Shown here: piece after piece, positions 1-11,283 of the stretch
Position numbering within the stretch: position 1 is the stretch's first letter
How the letters are laid out: the number at the start of each line of letters is the position of its first letter
Source of the DNA: Styela clava
Lineage: Eukaryota; Chordata; Ascidiacea; Stolidobranchia; Styelidae
DNA length: 64,000 nucleotides
Assembly (NCBI RefSeq): GCF_964204865.1
Contig: NC_135258.1
Location: 13,197,001 to 13,261,000, forward strand
Direction of reading: 5' to 3'
Notes under the pieces: model-generated
What the model saw: the letters and a program-made list of their open reading frames with translations, nothing else
The model's database searches: none
Told to the model about the DNA's origin: nothing
Translations under genes and position numbers: made by a program

Positions 1-1118
1 TTAACGACAGACTCTAGAGCTGCTACAGGCAGACAGGCCAGGGTTCGCCACTTTTTCGCATTTTTTGTACTTTTCTGTTTGTATACCAAATCAATTTTTA
101 TTTTAATTGTCCCATGTCAATATGTTACATGCCATATATCACATTCCAGCATACCGTATGACTGTAGGAAGGAAAAATACTGCATCAGCACATTTGTTTA
201 TATATATAATTATACCAGTACCGTATATAACCATTATATGCACGGTACCGGTACCCCGTAGTTACGGTTTACCGGTATATCATTGATTAATTAATTTGAA
301 TATCACATTAACGTAATACAGGTATACCGGTACATAGTCTAATAAAACACGTTGGTCATATAATTTGCCTCATCGTCGGAATATCACAATATTGCGTACT
401 GGTACCGGTACCGTACCGTACGGTACCGGTACGGTACATGATTAATTAGTCCTCCTCAAATATTTTCCGTTAATGATTTAGTTTCTTTTTACTTTTAGTC
501 ATTTCCTCGTACGGTACCGGTACCGGTACCTCGCCTTCAACCTGCGGTGCCTACAAGTCGGGCTGTGCAATTTTTCAAGACCTCGACCATTTTTGTACCG
601 GTATGGTAATAAGCCGCAAAAATGGATCGAGTCCAACTATTCAGGCACGAAATAAATCTATCTTAGCCGCCGGCTGGGCGGTGTAGCGCACGCTCCACCT
701 CTCCGTATTTATCCTGCTCGGGTTCACTCAAAGTGACTATAGTCAATTTGGGTTCACTAAGTCAGAGTCAGAGTTATTGTATGACGTAAAATCCGTAAAA
801 TCGATAAACATCAAACACGATAATCTCAATCGGCATATTCGCGACAAGAAGTCGGCGAAGTACACCTCACGGCGAAGACTCGTTATTGCAATATTATTGC
901 GTTTTCCTGCTTTGCTATCTAGCTATCGTATAATGATAATAATTATTTGTGCCCACTTACTACTGGCGATATCCCGATAATCTGATTGGAACAATCTTTA
1001 ATTGTTTACATACGCGCCTTGCTTCATTAAATAATTCTTCGTGACCTGCGAGTTTTCCTGAAATATGATGCATGTAAATCGAAAGCCAGGCCTTAAATGT
1101 TATAACATTACTTGCGAT
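1..1118. other. Gene-free repeat DNA with TACCGGTA palindromes
   Basis: No convincing coding exon is seen. The stretch from about 186 to 606 is rich in the palindrome TACCGGTA and its overlaps (GGTACCGGTACC and similar). The densest runs are at 397-437 and 509-534. The rest is AT-rich sequence with short chance open frames. Confidence 0.6.
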
Positions 1119-1452
1119 TAGGATTTACATATTTATCCCGGGGAGAGGAAAGCCGATAAGACGGCTTATCCATATGGCGAACCACGGCCTCTCGTCCGGT
1201 TACCATTCCAAGTCGGGTATGGGATTAGTTTTACTGCATTGGTTGTTTTCGGAAGCATGGACTTGGTGGTGGAGGAAGCCGTAACCGACCAGCGGTTACG
1301 TGAACCACCCAACGACGGCGAGGAGTCCAGCAATCCTCTCGCACATAACCATCCCTGAATGGGATTCGAACCTGCGAACCCACGCAGAGTAATTAGAGGT
1401 GCGGTGGCGAGCGTATTCCTAACGCTTAGCACGTTGAGCCACACCGCCGCGG
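1119..1452 (-). mobile_element. tRNA-derived SINE, copy 1
   Basis: On the minus strand the element starts with a tRNA-like head. It has an A-box-like TGGCTCAACGTGCTAAGCG and a B box GGTTCGAATCC, and the arm between them is long enough to suggest a class II (Leu/Ser-like) tRNA ancestor. The head is followed by a body of about 230 bp that ends near a GTAAATCC tail. The same head and body recur at 13261-13600 with few differences, and decayed pieces lie at 44550-44640, 60365-60525 and 63730-63905. The open frame across it is a by-product of the element, not a gene. Confidence 0.85.
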
Positions 1453-3202
1453 ATTAATTTAGATCAAATTTTATTTACGAATAATTTTATTACACCATTT
1501 TCCGAAATACAAAGTTATATCGCAAAACGCGAAATCTGTCACATTTAAATTTCACTCTCAAAAGATTACATATTTTTCGGTCCGTTTCTATCGTTCAAGA
1601 TGGACGCACGTTTGATCGAGTGTCTGTAGTATTTTAGTCGCCGATAAATTAAAGAAATAATTGCCGCATCTGGCGAAGATAGTGACGTATTTAGTTTGAG
1701 TAGGGCCAAGTCTGGGTACACTATGATAGTTATGTAATTATAATCATAGGAAATGAATTCGTTTTTAGATGTTATTCCCCAATAACTAAGTACGAAATCG
1801 CGTTTACGGGAACTTGGTTTTTCGAGTTTTGCTCGCACAGAATAAAAAGTTGATTTTCATGGATAGTGGTTAAATTTAATACTTTACATGGGCCACATAG
1901 GTCGCAGTGGCGATAAGCTGGTCCGGCATCTAATTAATTCTCAGCGGGTATGTTTTAGTACACACGGCAGACCAACGTGAATAATGATTTAACGCCGTTT
2001 CATATTTATTTTTGTATTTGACCGCTTACTATTAAAGTGTGTAAAGCGTGCCTCAATTTAGCATATCAGTATTTAGGAATTACATGCATTTGGAAAAATT
2101 GAAGGCAAAAAATATTGTAATATTCTTAAATTTTATTGTCCTGGGAAATGCCTGTTTAGCATCAAAAACAAAACAACAACAAACGGACAAAAAAATGCAG
2201 AGGACCTGGAGGACGGGCATAACTTGATGAAAAAGTTAAAAACGTACAAGTAGAGTCAAAAGATGTGAGGCACTGATCAAAAGAAGATCATGGCAATACT
2301 TTATACAAACTAGAACTCAAAAAAAAGAAAGTATTGTCGCTGCGATTCTTATGTGGTGCAATATTTTTTTTTAATGGAGAAATCCAATATTACATAAAAT
2401 ATGACAAATGCAATTGAAAATTTAGGAGTTTATGAAAACTATACAGCATGCATATGAGCAGAGTCTAGCTATAGCACACAAAAAAACATTAGTGCAAGAA
2501 ATAATAAACGACAGCAACACAAATCACATATCTAAATAATAATTAGTATAACATTCGAAGGTTGTATCTGAAAATTTCCGAACCACTGCAAATCTGCAAT
2601 AAGCCCACTGATGAACACACACACACAATTGTAAACTAAGGCTAAAAACTCTAGATCGAAAAGTACATTTCGGGCGGCTGAACTTTTTGCAGTGCTTATA
2701 CACTATATACATAAAATGTCCTGTCCCAGCGGTATTGAATTATCAAGATAGTGTATTTTTCGCAAACCGGATATCAACCCAATAACCTGCCATTGTTCGT
2801 TTTAACTTTGTCGCAGTTTCTACTTCTTGGTGGCATTCTTGAATTTGTGGAATGTTCCCGTGTCAGCATGTGATTCAACTATAAAACTGTAGACCAATTT
2901 ATACTTTATCTTCACATTCAATTCCATTGCCAATTCCAAATCCACAATACTGTATATGAATATCTAACTATTGTATTCAGTTCAGTCGCGGTGAATATAC
3001 CATACACGTTTCAATCTTATAAGTAGCCACGTCCGCAACCGACGACGGTCGGAACTTAATACGTTGTAATATACGAATATTACTTAACTAACCCCACTCA
3101 TTTTATTCGACCACATTTTAAAGGAGTAACACTAGATTTGAAATCACAGATTTGAATTAAAATAGTTTTCATTACACATAATTCCACAACACGAAACATT
3201 TT
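1453..3202. other. Intergenic, no gene recognised
   Basis: AT-rich sequence downstream of the leftmost sulfotransferase-like pseudogene. It holds a repeat fragment at about 2160-2290 and a short block at 3025-3056 that reappears inverted at 14282-14316. Nothing here looks like an exon. Confidence 0.5.
2160..2290 (-). repeat. LINE/SINE 3'-end-like fragment, inverted copy
   Basis: The block containing CAGAGGACCTGGAGGA and GTTAAAAACGTACAAGTA matches, in the opposite orientation, the block at about 14900-15060. That other copy ends in AATAAA followed by a TTGA-type simple repeat, which is typical of CR1/L2-like 3' ends. Only this dispersed-repeat relationship is directly visible. The family assignment is inference. 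Confidence 0.55.
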
Positions 3203-4810
3203 TTAACTATTAAAGAACAGAAAAACTATAATAATATCGACGATAATAACTAAGAAAGAAATAAGAAAATACAATTCTTGATCCAATCTTCGAAAGAGCA
3301 GAGGGGCAACGCTAGGATCTTCAAAAGGAGATCCTTTGTTAGAATAAGGAAATGATACATCAGGAATGTCCTTTTCGAGAAATTTGCACAGCGGCTTCCA
3401 ACCATCGGAAAGGTTGAAAACGAGTAGTCTATCTTTTGGAGCTTTCTGGAAACAAAATGTTAAACGTTATCCGTGTTACTTTATTATACCTTATTACTTG
3501 TAATCAATAAAAGTGTTGTGGATTTTTGGTGCTGCCGCAAATTGGCTCATGTGTGTGTCTCTTCTATATTTGTGTGAAAGTACGTGACCTTTTCTTTAAA
3601 GATATAAATAACACACCTCTTGCACGATGCGATTGTGTTCTCTGTATGTCTTCCTTAGTATTTGTTCATCTCGAGAAATAATGTAAGAAGTTGGTAGACA
3701 GTCGAAAGTCGTTTGGACTAAAAATAAATAAAATATCAGTCAATAAAAATGTAAAACAAAAAAATAATACTATATAATCAAATAATTCAGTAAACGCAAT
3801 GAAACAAGCAATGGAAATTTCAAAAAAAAAATACAAATATGTATATATATATATATATATACATTATCCATCGTTTGTTATAAGACACAAATTCCACATA
3901 GATTCTAAAGCATCAACTACAAATATCTAAGTGTGACAATTGGATCTAAGTGATCTTACTGATCAGACAGTAATTTTGTTTGACGATAAACGAGAATATA
4001 TTTGACTGCGTCTTTTCGGTATAATGTATACGGTGTATACTTTTTGAATATCACGTAGTAAATTTCAATATTGCTACTTTGCGAGATCCGGTTATGCACC
4101 CGTAAACCTGTTTTTTACGAAGTTTAAAGAATGTACAGGCAATAATCCTATTCAATTTTAATCCAACTCTAATTTTACTCTATTTGTCGTACATATGTTG
4201 ATAACATATTATCTGAGCATTTGGCTACGGTGAAGTATTGTAGCCTAAGCAGTCAAATTTATCAGAATAAGATATCTGCCGCGTTTAATTAAGTGTACAA
4301 GCGATATAATTGATATATATATATAATACGGACTTGTTTTCCTTTTGAATTGAGCATATTGTCTCCCGGTCGGGGTAAAGGTACAATGAATTTTAAATAT
4401 TTTAGAGCCATTAATTGCTGCAGCCTGCTCATTCCAACTTTTCAGCCACACATCCTCACTTTTTCTGGCCGTTAGAATAATCTAAAAAGAGCATAGTAAA
4501 TAGTGAAATGGGGAAAATAGTTACATAATAGTGTATAAATTTTGAGCACATTTCTAATAAGGTGATTCATTCACGAGCGACTACTTGAGAAGCTACATTT
4601 CAGAACAAACGTCTAAAAATATAAAGACATATAGAATATAATTTAATCGCCAATACCTTTGCCTCTGGGAAGGCTTGTTGCAAAGTTTGCCAGTAAACAC
4701 AAGCCGGAAGGTCACTTACAGCATCATAAAACCTTATACCCTAATATCCTTAAGCTATCACGTAATGTTTTTGTTCCACATTTAGCAAAACTGGCTATAA
4801 TTACCTTCAT
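3203..4810 (-). pseudogene. Sulfotransfer_4-like pseudogene (left copy, exon 1 deletion)
   Basis: Same four-exon layout as the intact copy at 7918-9908: exon 1 4810-4657, exon 2 4481-4334, exon 3 3717-3617, exon 4 3445-3203. Exons 2-4 are open and keep the splice sites, including TFTPTG in exon 2, FNLSDGWKPLCKFLEKD in exon 4 and a C-terminal hydrophobic segment. Exon 1 keeps the start and the P-loop-like KCGTKTLRD. It lacks about 98 bp relative to the intact copy, with the breakpoint near 4730. The loss shifts the frame and gives an early stop just after LRILGYKVL. The downstream DAVSDLPACVYWQ peptide is then out of frame. The intact later exons suggest a fairly recent loss, or a transcript that starts elsewhere. 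I favour a pseudogene. Confidence 0.8.
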
Positions 4811-7800
4811 GTTAACAACATTTGAATTTGGCTAAAACAAGTACAAATTTTTTGGATTGATTGATGTTTCGATATTTCTTATACTAAGATGTGTTGTATA
4901 AAGATTTTCGAAACTAAACTGGATCAACAAATTTCATTTTCTTTTCTAATATACACATGTCAAAATAACTTTCTGATTGCTTTCTATAACCATATGATTT
5001 TAACCATTCACTCAAATCGATATATTACCCGCGCGTAAAACATAATCATTTTTAAATAAATGCAAAACCATTTATAACATTCCTCTATGAAGCATTTCGC
5101 CTCTTCCGTTACCGAGTGCATATAATTATCCTGATGGAATGAACATAGGCCTATTGGGTACTTTACTATTGCTACATAGGGATATAGTTTATTTAAGCCC
5201 GGTCAATATGTTAACGATATGTAAGACAAACTAACTGGAACCAATTTCAAGTCTCCGAATATATATATATAAATTAACCAATTGTATTTTGACGCATTGA
5301 AAGATCAGATTTGAGTGTGCCTTATTCAAACAGCATGTAGCTTAGTTTATTTTAATATGACTTGATTTGTTATCATTAATTGATTTTTAATCATTGAGTC
5401 ATTATAACGTTCATATTTTTCAGCTTGTCTCTGTGACCGTGTATAGCCTATCTAGTTTAATTAGGCATAAATGAACAGGAATGAAATTAAAAACATTTTT
5501 AAAGATTTTAGGTGGTAAAAATTAAATTGATATATAAATCCTCTGATATCCTGTGCACTATTTGGTAAATATGGGTAGAATTGCGACCCATAGCGTAAAA
5601 AATGTTGAAATATCGTGTCCACCCACATTCGCCAATTAGTTGATCACTACTTGTTAATCGTTATGTTAATTTGACAGGTAGCAAAATATCCCTCTATTGA
5701 CAAACTATAAGTTATTTCTTTTATATTCCGAATTACTTGATTTTTTAAGATTATTTGATCAAGTGTTTTTACAAATTTTAATGTTGTCACTGCCAACGTG
5801 TCATATACCCCAAGTTATACCTTGGTTTATCATGGGAATTGACAAGAAAAATCGAATAGAAGCCTGACTTGGACAAACAACATTATCAGTCAGAAAGAAT
5901 CCATAAAATAATAAAAAAGGAGACGCATTTTTAGTGATAAGATATATTTTGAATCTCAATAACGACTGAAACTAGAATATCGGTGAGAAACCGAAGACTT
6001 ATCGATCGAAGGTTAGGGGATCCCCCAAAACAGTGGTCTTACTCCATAGTGACACCTTGTGTCCCATCACTAATTATCAATAACTCGCTAATTATAAGAC
6101 ATAATCTACCCAAAATCAATAGGCTTCTGATCCAAGCTATGATGAATGCACATGCAAAATTTGGAGCAGATTCAACCTCGCTTTCGTGAGATATCGCGTG
6201 CATCTAACACACAGACAAACAAATAAATACCTATCAACATACTTACCGATCTTAAGATCGATAAGTAATAATATCGTAAGGGTTGGTAACGTAATATGCA
6301 TACAACACAGTCTCCTACGTCTCCTGAAACGGTCTCCGCGTTCGGTAAAAATGCCAGCTTTTCCACGGTTTATAAGTTTTTTCTGTCCTGTTATATTCAA
6401 TCTATAACTCTGTTCAAGGTAATTCGTGGTTGCGGCGACTCATGACAAAATAAACTTATTACCGATCTAATATACCACGCCATTCCGCGGACATTATAAT
6501 GTGAGATCAACTGCCCGATTATATTAGGTAAGTATTGATATATATTGCGCTCATACGAATTCGTTCGTCGTTAGAAAGATCTGGTATAAAATTCCAGGAG
6601 GATTATTTAATTTAGTACAATAAAAATACATATAAAGTATATTAGTATATATATGAAAAATTTTCAAAAAGGGGCGCGGCTTAAAAAGTTTGAGAACCAC
6701 TGCCCTAAGCACTCAAGACTTTGGTACGCTATATATAAAAAATAATAATTGGAATGTAACTAGTATTCAATAATATTACTGTTAAAAAGCGTCAGTCATC
6801 AAATGTTTTAAGTAGCATTTCAACTTCAATACAGTTGAAAAGCGTCAGTCGACACTAAATCCGATTTTTTTTTTATACAAACCAGTATGTAGAACTCTAG
6901 TAGTGTACCGTTACTTCTTGACGTTCAAAATTCATAATAAAATGCAAAAATACCGACACCAGGATGGAAACCAGTACTGCCACTCAGGGCAGAACAGAGG
7001 TAATAAAGCTTCTTACAAACACACAGACTGTACTTAGTTCTCTACTATGTTCTCATTTTAATGTTATGAACTTATCGGTATCCATTATTGTATGTTGGAC
7101 GCTACGGTAATGAAGGTTGCTATAATTCAGTGAGTGTACAGGGCCGAACAACATTTTGGGTGAAATATCGACCTTTGAGTCAGGAAAATCTGAAGTTGAT
7201 AATTTCATTATAGCTGCGGAGTGAAACGATTTTGCCCTCATCAAAAATCTGCCCAACGACAAAGATTAACACTACGTGTTATTTCAAATGATTTATTTTC
7301 ACAAATATTTTTACAGAACAAAACAGCTTATAGACATAGAGAGAGATATTCAATATTTTCAAAACCAAAAAGCAAACAGTCATCAATACAAAAAAAAATC
7401 GTAACACAAATAAAATTGCTTTGGTATTGACGGGAGGAAGCGATACGACCAGGCGGTCATCGAAATAGTTTCCAATACGCAAATACCAGTTACCCATGTT
7501 ACAGGCTGGTTTATCATATGGGTAATAACAAGAAATATCAACTTGAATCTTGACTTGTACGACCTCACCACTGAGGGAGTATCTACAAAATACTAGAAAA
7601 GAAGACTCATTTATAGTGGCAAGGTATATTTTAAATCGTAATAACGACTATAATAAAAGAATAGGAATTGGTAACGTAATATGCGTACATCACAACCGAT
7701 TGGATAACCATTCTTTGACTTACAGTGAGCTAATTGGTTGATAGCCAGTAGATTAATTGTCACAATTATCCTAAATGTTTCTTGAGTCTATTACGATTTT
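4811..7800. other. Intergenic spacer between sulfotransferase-like copies
   Basis: No coding exon is recognised. It holds a degenerate duplication: blocks at about 5810-5960 and 6270-6300 resemble 7490-7690, including GGTTTATCAT, GGTATATTTTAAATCGTAATAACGAC-like sequence and GGTAACGTAATATGC. A hAT-like terminus, GTTTGAGAACCACTG, lies at 6690-6704. Remaining open frames look accidental. Confidence 0.5.
5997..6266. mobile_element. Possible short MITE-like insertion
   Basis: This segment interrupts the match between the 5.8-6.3 kb and 7.5-7.7 kb duplicated blocks. It starts with ACTTATCGATC and ends with GATCGATAAGT, so its ends form an 11-bp inverted repeat. The right end is also a local palindrome (6241-6266). 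No transposase and no clear target duplication are seen, so the call is tentative. Confidence 0.35.
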
Positions 7801-7912
7801 TGGACCACTGGAAGTATGCGCACCAAGATGGCGCACTATCTGAATTCAGGTTGTGTACCAGGTTGGGGTTCAGGTTGTGCGATATCTTGGTGCGCATACT
7901 TCAGGAGTACCC
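7801..7912. mobile_element. Foldback (near-palindromic) element, copy 1
   Basis: The arms GAAGTATGCGCACCAAGATG and the complementary CATCTTGGTGCGCATACTTC-like right arm face each other around a short spacer containing CCAGGTTGGGGTTCAGG. The element is about 110 bp and could form a long hairpin. Related copies lie at 27612-27725, 44858-44968, 50823-50932 and 53055-53370. This copy lies just past the stop codon of the intact sulfotransferase-like gene. Confidence 0.8.
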
Positions 7913-7917
7913 AATTT

Positions 7918-9908
7918 TTAAATGATATATAAGCATGCATTATAGATCAGAATGGCGATAATAACAGTTGTAAACGAGATTATGAACAACAATTCTCGGT
8001 CTAAGCATCGAAAAAGCATAGGAGCGACGTGGCTACTGCGAACTGGAGATCTTTTATTGGAGTGAGGAAATGGTACATCAGGAACATCTTTATCGAGAAA
8101 ATTGCATAACGGTTTCCATCCATCAGACAGATTGAACACAAGAAGTTTTTCGTTCGGCGTCTTCTGCAAAACGGTCATTTGTTACAATTAATACGCCAGT
8201 AAAGGATGATTTAAAGCTGGATGGCTACTATAGATTGCAATAAGTACTATATATATGAGTTTATTTCGACTCCATAATCAGCATAATAGACGATAAAGTA
8301 ATTGATAAAAACAAAATAACTAAAACTGATTATAGAAGTCGGGAAAGCAAACAAAACCTCTAGTAAGGTTTGAAACGTACAGATTTTAGACAAAAAGGTA
8401 TTGATGAAGGAAGTAGTAGCCTACGTGTTCGCTCACCCAAAAGTATTAAAACTAATTTAAGCACGCACGCACACACAATCACCGAGATATGATAAAATCG
8501 GATGGGAAAAAAGCGAGCTATATAATAAATTACACAGTAAAAAGGAAAATACACAAACAAAAAAAATAAAATAATGAAAAATAAATATCGGCTAACACGT
8601 AGACTATGCCATACCTGCTGAACGGCCATATTGTGCTCCCTGTATTTATTCCTCAAAATATCATCATGTCGTGGTATGACGTCAAAGGACGTTGGCGAAC
8701 ATTCGAAAGTCGCTTTCACTGGAAAAGAATTGAACATTCCATGTTTTCATCAGTATTTTTACTTTTTTATGCTTCATCTCATCCTAAAATGCTAAGCGTC
8801 GCGATAACAGCAATTCGAATTTTTAAATATATATCCAAATGCTATCTGTTGTTAATCTAATAATTCTTAGTGTTTTGCGCAGAAGTGCTTGAAACCAGAA
8901 CATCTTACAAGAACTAACCAAGTGTATGTAAGTTTATTCTTGGCGTTGGCGTTAGCGAGAAAATTTCTTTTGGTCAGTGGATATATATATATGCTAGCCT
9001 GAGACAAGCAAGGTTTTATGGAGTGATTAACGAAATTTACTAACAAAATTTTCGCGTATAGCAGTAACTAACAAATGAAATGCATATATACTAGTTTCTT
9101 TGAGAAAACGAGCATATTTTCTTCCAGTAGGGGTGAAAGCACATTGAATCTGGAAGAGTTTGGAACCGTTTATTGAGGCAGCCTGTTCATTCCAGCTTTT
9201 CGTCCATGCCTCTTCACTTTTCCTGGTAGTGAGAATAATCTGAAATAGAGCGATGTTGTCAGCAATATAGTTACGTATAAAGGTGAGGTGATCGATTTTG
9301 AATGACCAGCTCAGGCTCAGATGATATTTCATTCGCGGATAAATGAACACGATGTGTCTACGTCAGGCAAAAGAATAAAGCATCAAAGTTCCTCGCTTAG
9401 CCATTAATATGTATTTTTTGTCATTCAAAATCACTTGCATGAATTCGAAATCGTCAGGCCTTTAATATCATACTGTATATTCAGATATTTTGGTTTCGGA
9501 ATGCATGAAACATTGTGAACAAATAAAAATCAAGTCACTAAAAGACACACAATGTTTCGCAATTGACGAGGAGCTGCGAAAGACTATCGTGTCAGCGACA
9601 CCTATAAAGGGCACTAAAAAATTTTCAGCTACATAAATCATACAGTATCTACTCACTTTTGAATTTGGAAATGCTTCGTGTAAGTTTTGCCAGTAAACAC
9701 AGGCCGGGAGATCACTGACGGCATCAATATTTTTGTACATCTTGGTAAACATCTCAACAGAAGCTCCTTTTTCGAATATCTCCATCCATTCATCTCCAAG
9801 GTACATAAAATTTTCATCGAAATCGTACACTGTATACCCCAATATTCTCAAACAATCACGCAATGTTTTTGTTCCACATTTAGCGAAGCTGGCTATGATT
9901 ACCTTCAT
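7918..9908 (-). CDS. P-loop sulfotransferase-like protein (Sulfotransfer_4 type), intact
   Basis: Four exons: 9908-9657, 9239-9092, 8718-8615 and 8163-7918. Together they make 750 nt and 249 residues with consistent splice phases. The N-terminus MKVIIASFAKCGTKTLRD carries the 5'-phosphosulfate-binding-loop-like KCGTKT motif of P-loop sulfotransferases (residues about 10-15). The later LLVFNLSDGWKPLCNFLDKD followed by VPDVPFPHSN is a hallmark of the Sulfotransfer_4 family. Residues about 220-245 (ELLFIISFTTVIIAILIYNA) are a hydrophobic tail anchor. Family members are predicted to use PAPS or to be degenerate P-loop proteins; the substrate is unknown. It is the only intact member of a three-locus minus-strand tandem array. 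The start is the first ATG and matches that of both relatives. Confidence 0.88.
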
Positions 9909-11183
9909 CGTAATGATAACTTTATTTTCCTCACTTAAATACTACAAGCCTGACTCTAAAACAAGCGTACACACCTTACAATGCTAAAATTCTCTATTGC
10001 AGTGAGTAATTATGAATGATCGTAGTACAGTCACAGAAAATGCGATTACTGTAACGAAAAGTAAACGGTAAAGAAATCATTATAAAGATTTGTTTATACA
10101 ATGTATTTATATGAGTCACGACCTAAATCTTGTGCGATATTTATGTCAATTGATGTTGTTATTCGACTAGCATTAGTCTAATTTACTATTTACAAGCATG
10201 TTGTTGATTCATGTTGGCAAATATCGTGAAAAGTCCGAAGGATTCATTTCGCGCCAAATCAGAAGTTCTCGCTAAGATCATTTTCTCGCATTCTCTTCAA
10301 GCGCTAGCAAATATCGAGGCCTTCTCGTCAGCGTGGTGCTTTATTTCCTACTAACGGAACGGTACAGCCATGCCAAATTGAAGTGACGATGTTGGCGCCT
10401 CACAAAATGAGAAACTTCGATGTTATTGTAGTAGAATCTATTCGACATTTTCTTATTATTGTTTTTGAAGCTATTGATTATACACAATCTGTGGGTCTCA
10501 AAAACGATCATAAAAGTATCCACCAGCCATGCCAGTAGTGAATAGGGTTAGTTCGGATACCTATAAATTTACTATCCGGATAACGGATATATCCGAGTAT
10601 ACCGTATTTTAACTATCCGGATAAGCAGATAGTTACTGCTAATTTTAGATATCCGATTTCACAAGATTTTTGCGGTGAGTTGACCTAAAACCAGTTACCA
10701 TCACACAGTTCTATTGTGAATAGCTCAAATTGACAATGTCGCAAGAATAGCTGTCATATGTTGAAACTACCAGTTCATAATATTTTCCTCGTACAAAAAG
10801 AAAAATTTGATAAATGTAGAAGCTCCCGAATGGAACATCATCGACTAGCTGGTGTATAAACAGTTTGTGGCAAATTTAAAGAATGTAGAATCAGTATAAA
10901 TTAATTATAACTTTCCTAACTTCAGAACTTATAAACGTTATCATGTGATACCCTGATCCTAGACATTGAATATAAGTTTTTAATCCTTATTCTTCTGTTC
11001 GTTCTTGCTGATAAAATATATATAGATAAAAAATTGGTACCTAATTTATAGAAGTTATAGTTGTATCATAGTGATACCCTTCTCACTACAGTGACGCAAT
11101 ATTACGTATCCGCAAAAATACCTCCTCGCTTGCTTGACATTGCCAAAATACTTTTTTGGTCTATAAACAAATAAAATTCATAC
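9909..11183. other. Intergenic, with TATCCGGATA-type palindromes
   Basis: Upstream region of the intact sulfotransferase-like gene. No exon is recognised; exons 3 and 4 of the right-hand pseudogene would be expected here but are not seen. At 10550-10660 there is a cluster of TATCCGGATA-like palindromes (ACTATCCGGATAACGGATA, ACTATCCGGATAAGCAGATA). Confidence 0.5.
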
Positions 11184-11283
11184 TATTTTCCTCATGGAAA
11201 CGAGCAAATTCTCTTCCAGTGAGAGTGAATGCACATTGAACCTGGAACAGTTTGGAATCGTTTATTGCGACGACCTGCTCATT

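Noticed and set aside
1166-1444. 92-residue open frame on the minus strand, with a close relative at 13354-13593
   Set aside because: Both frames lie inside copies of the tRNA-derived SINE. Their similarity reflects the repeat, not protein conservation.
1370-1452. A possible functional tRNA gene
   Set aside because: A and B boxes are present, but the stem pairing is poor and the sequence continues into a conserved SINE body.
3841-3861. AT dinucleotide tracts here and near 50086, 54617 and 55399
   Set aside because: Ordinary microsatellites with no further structure.
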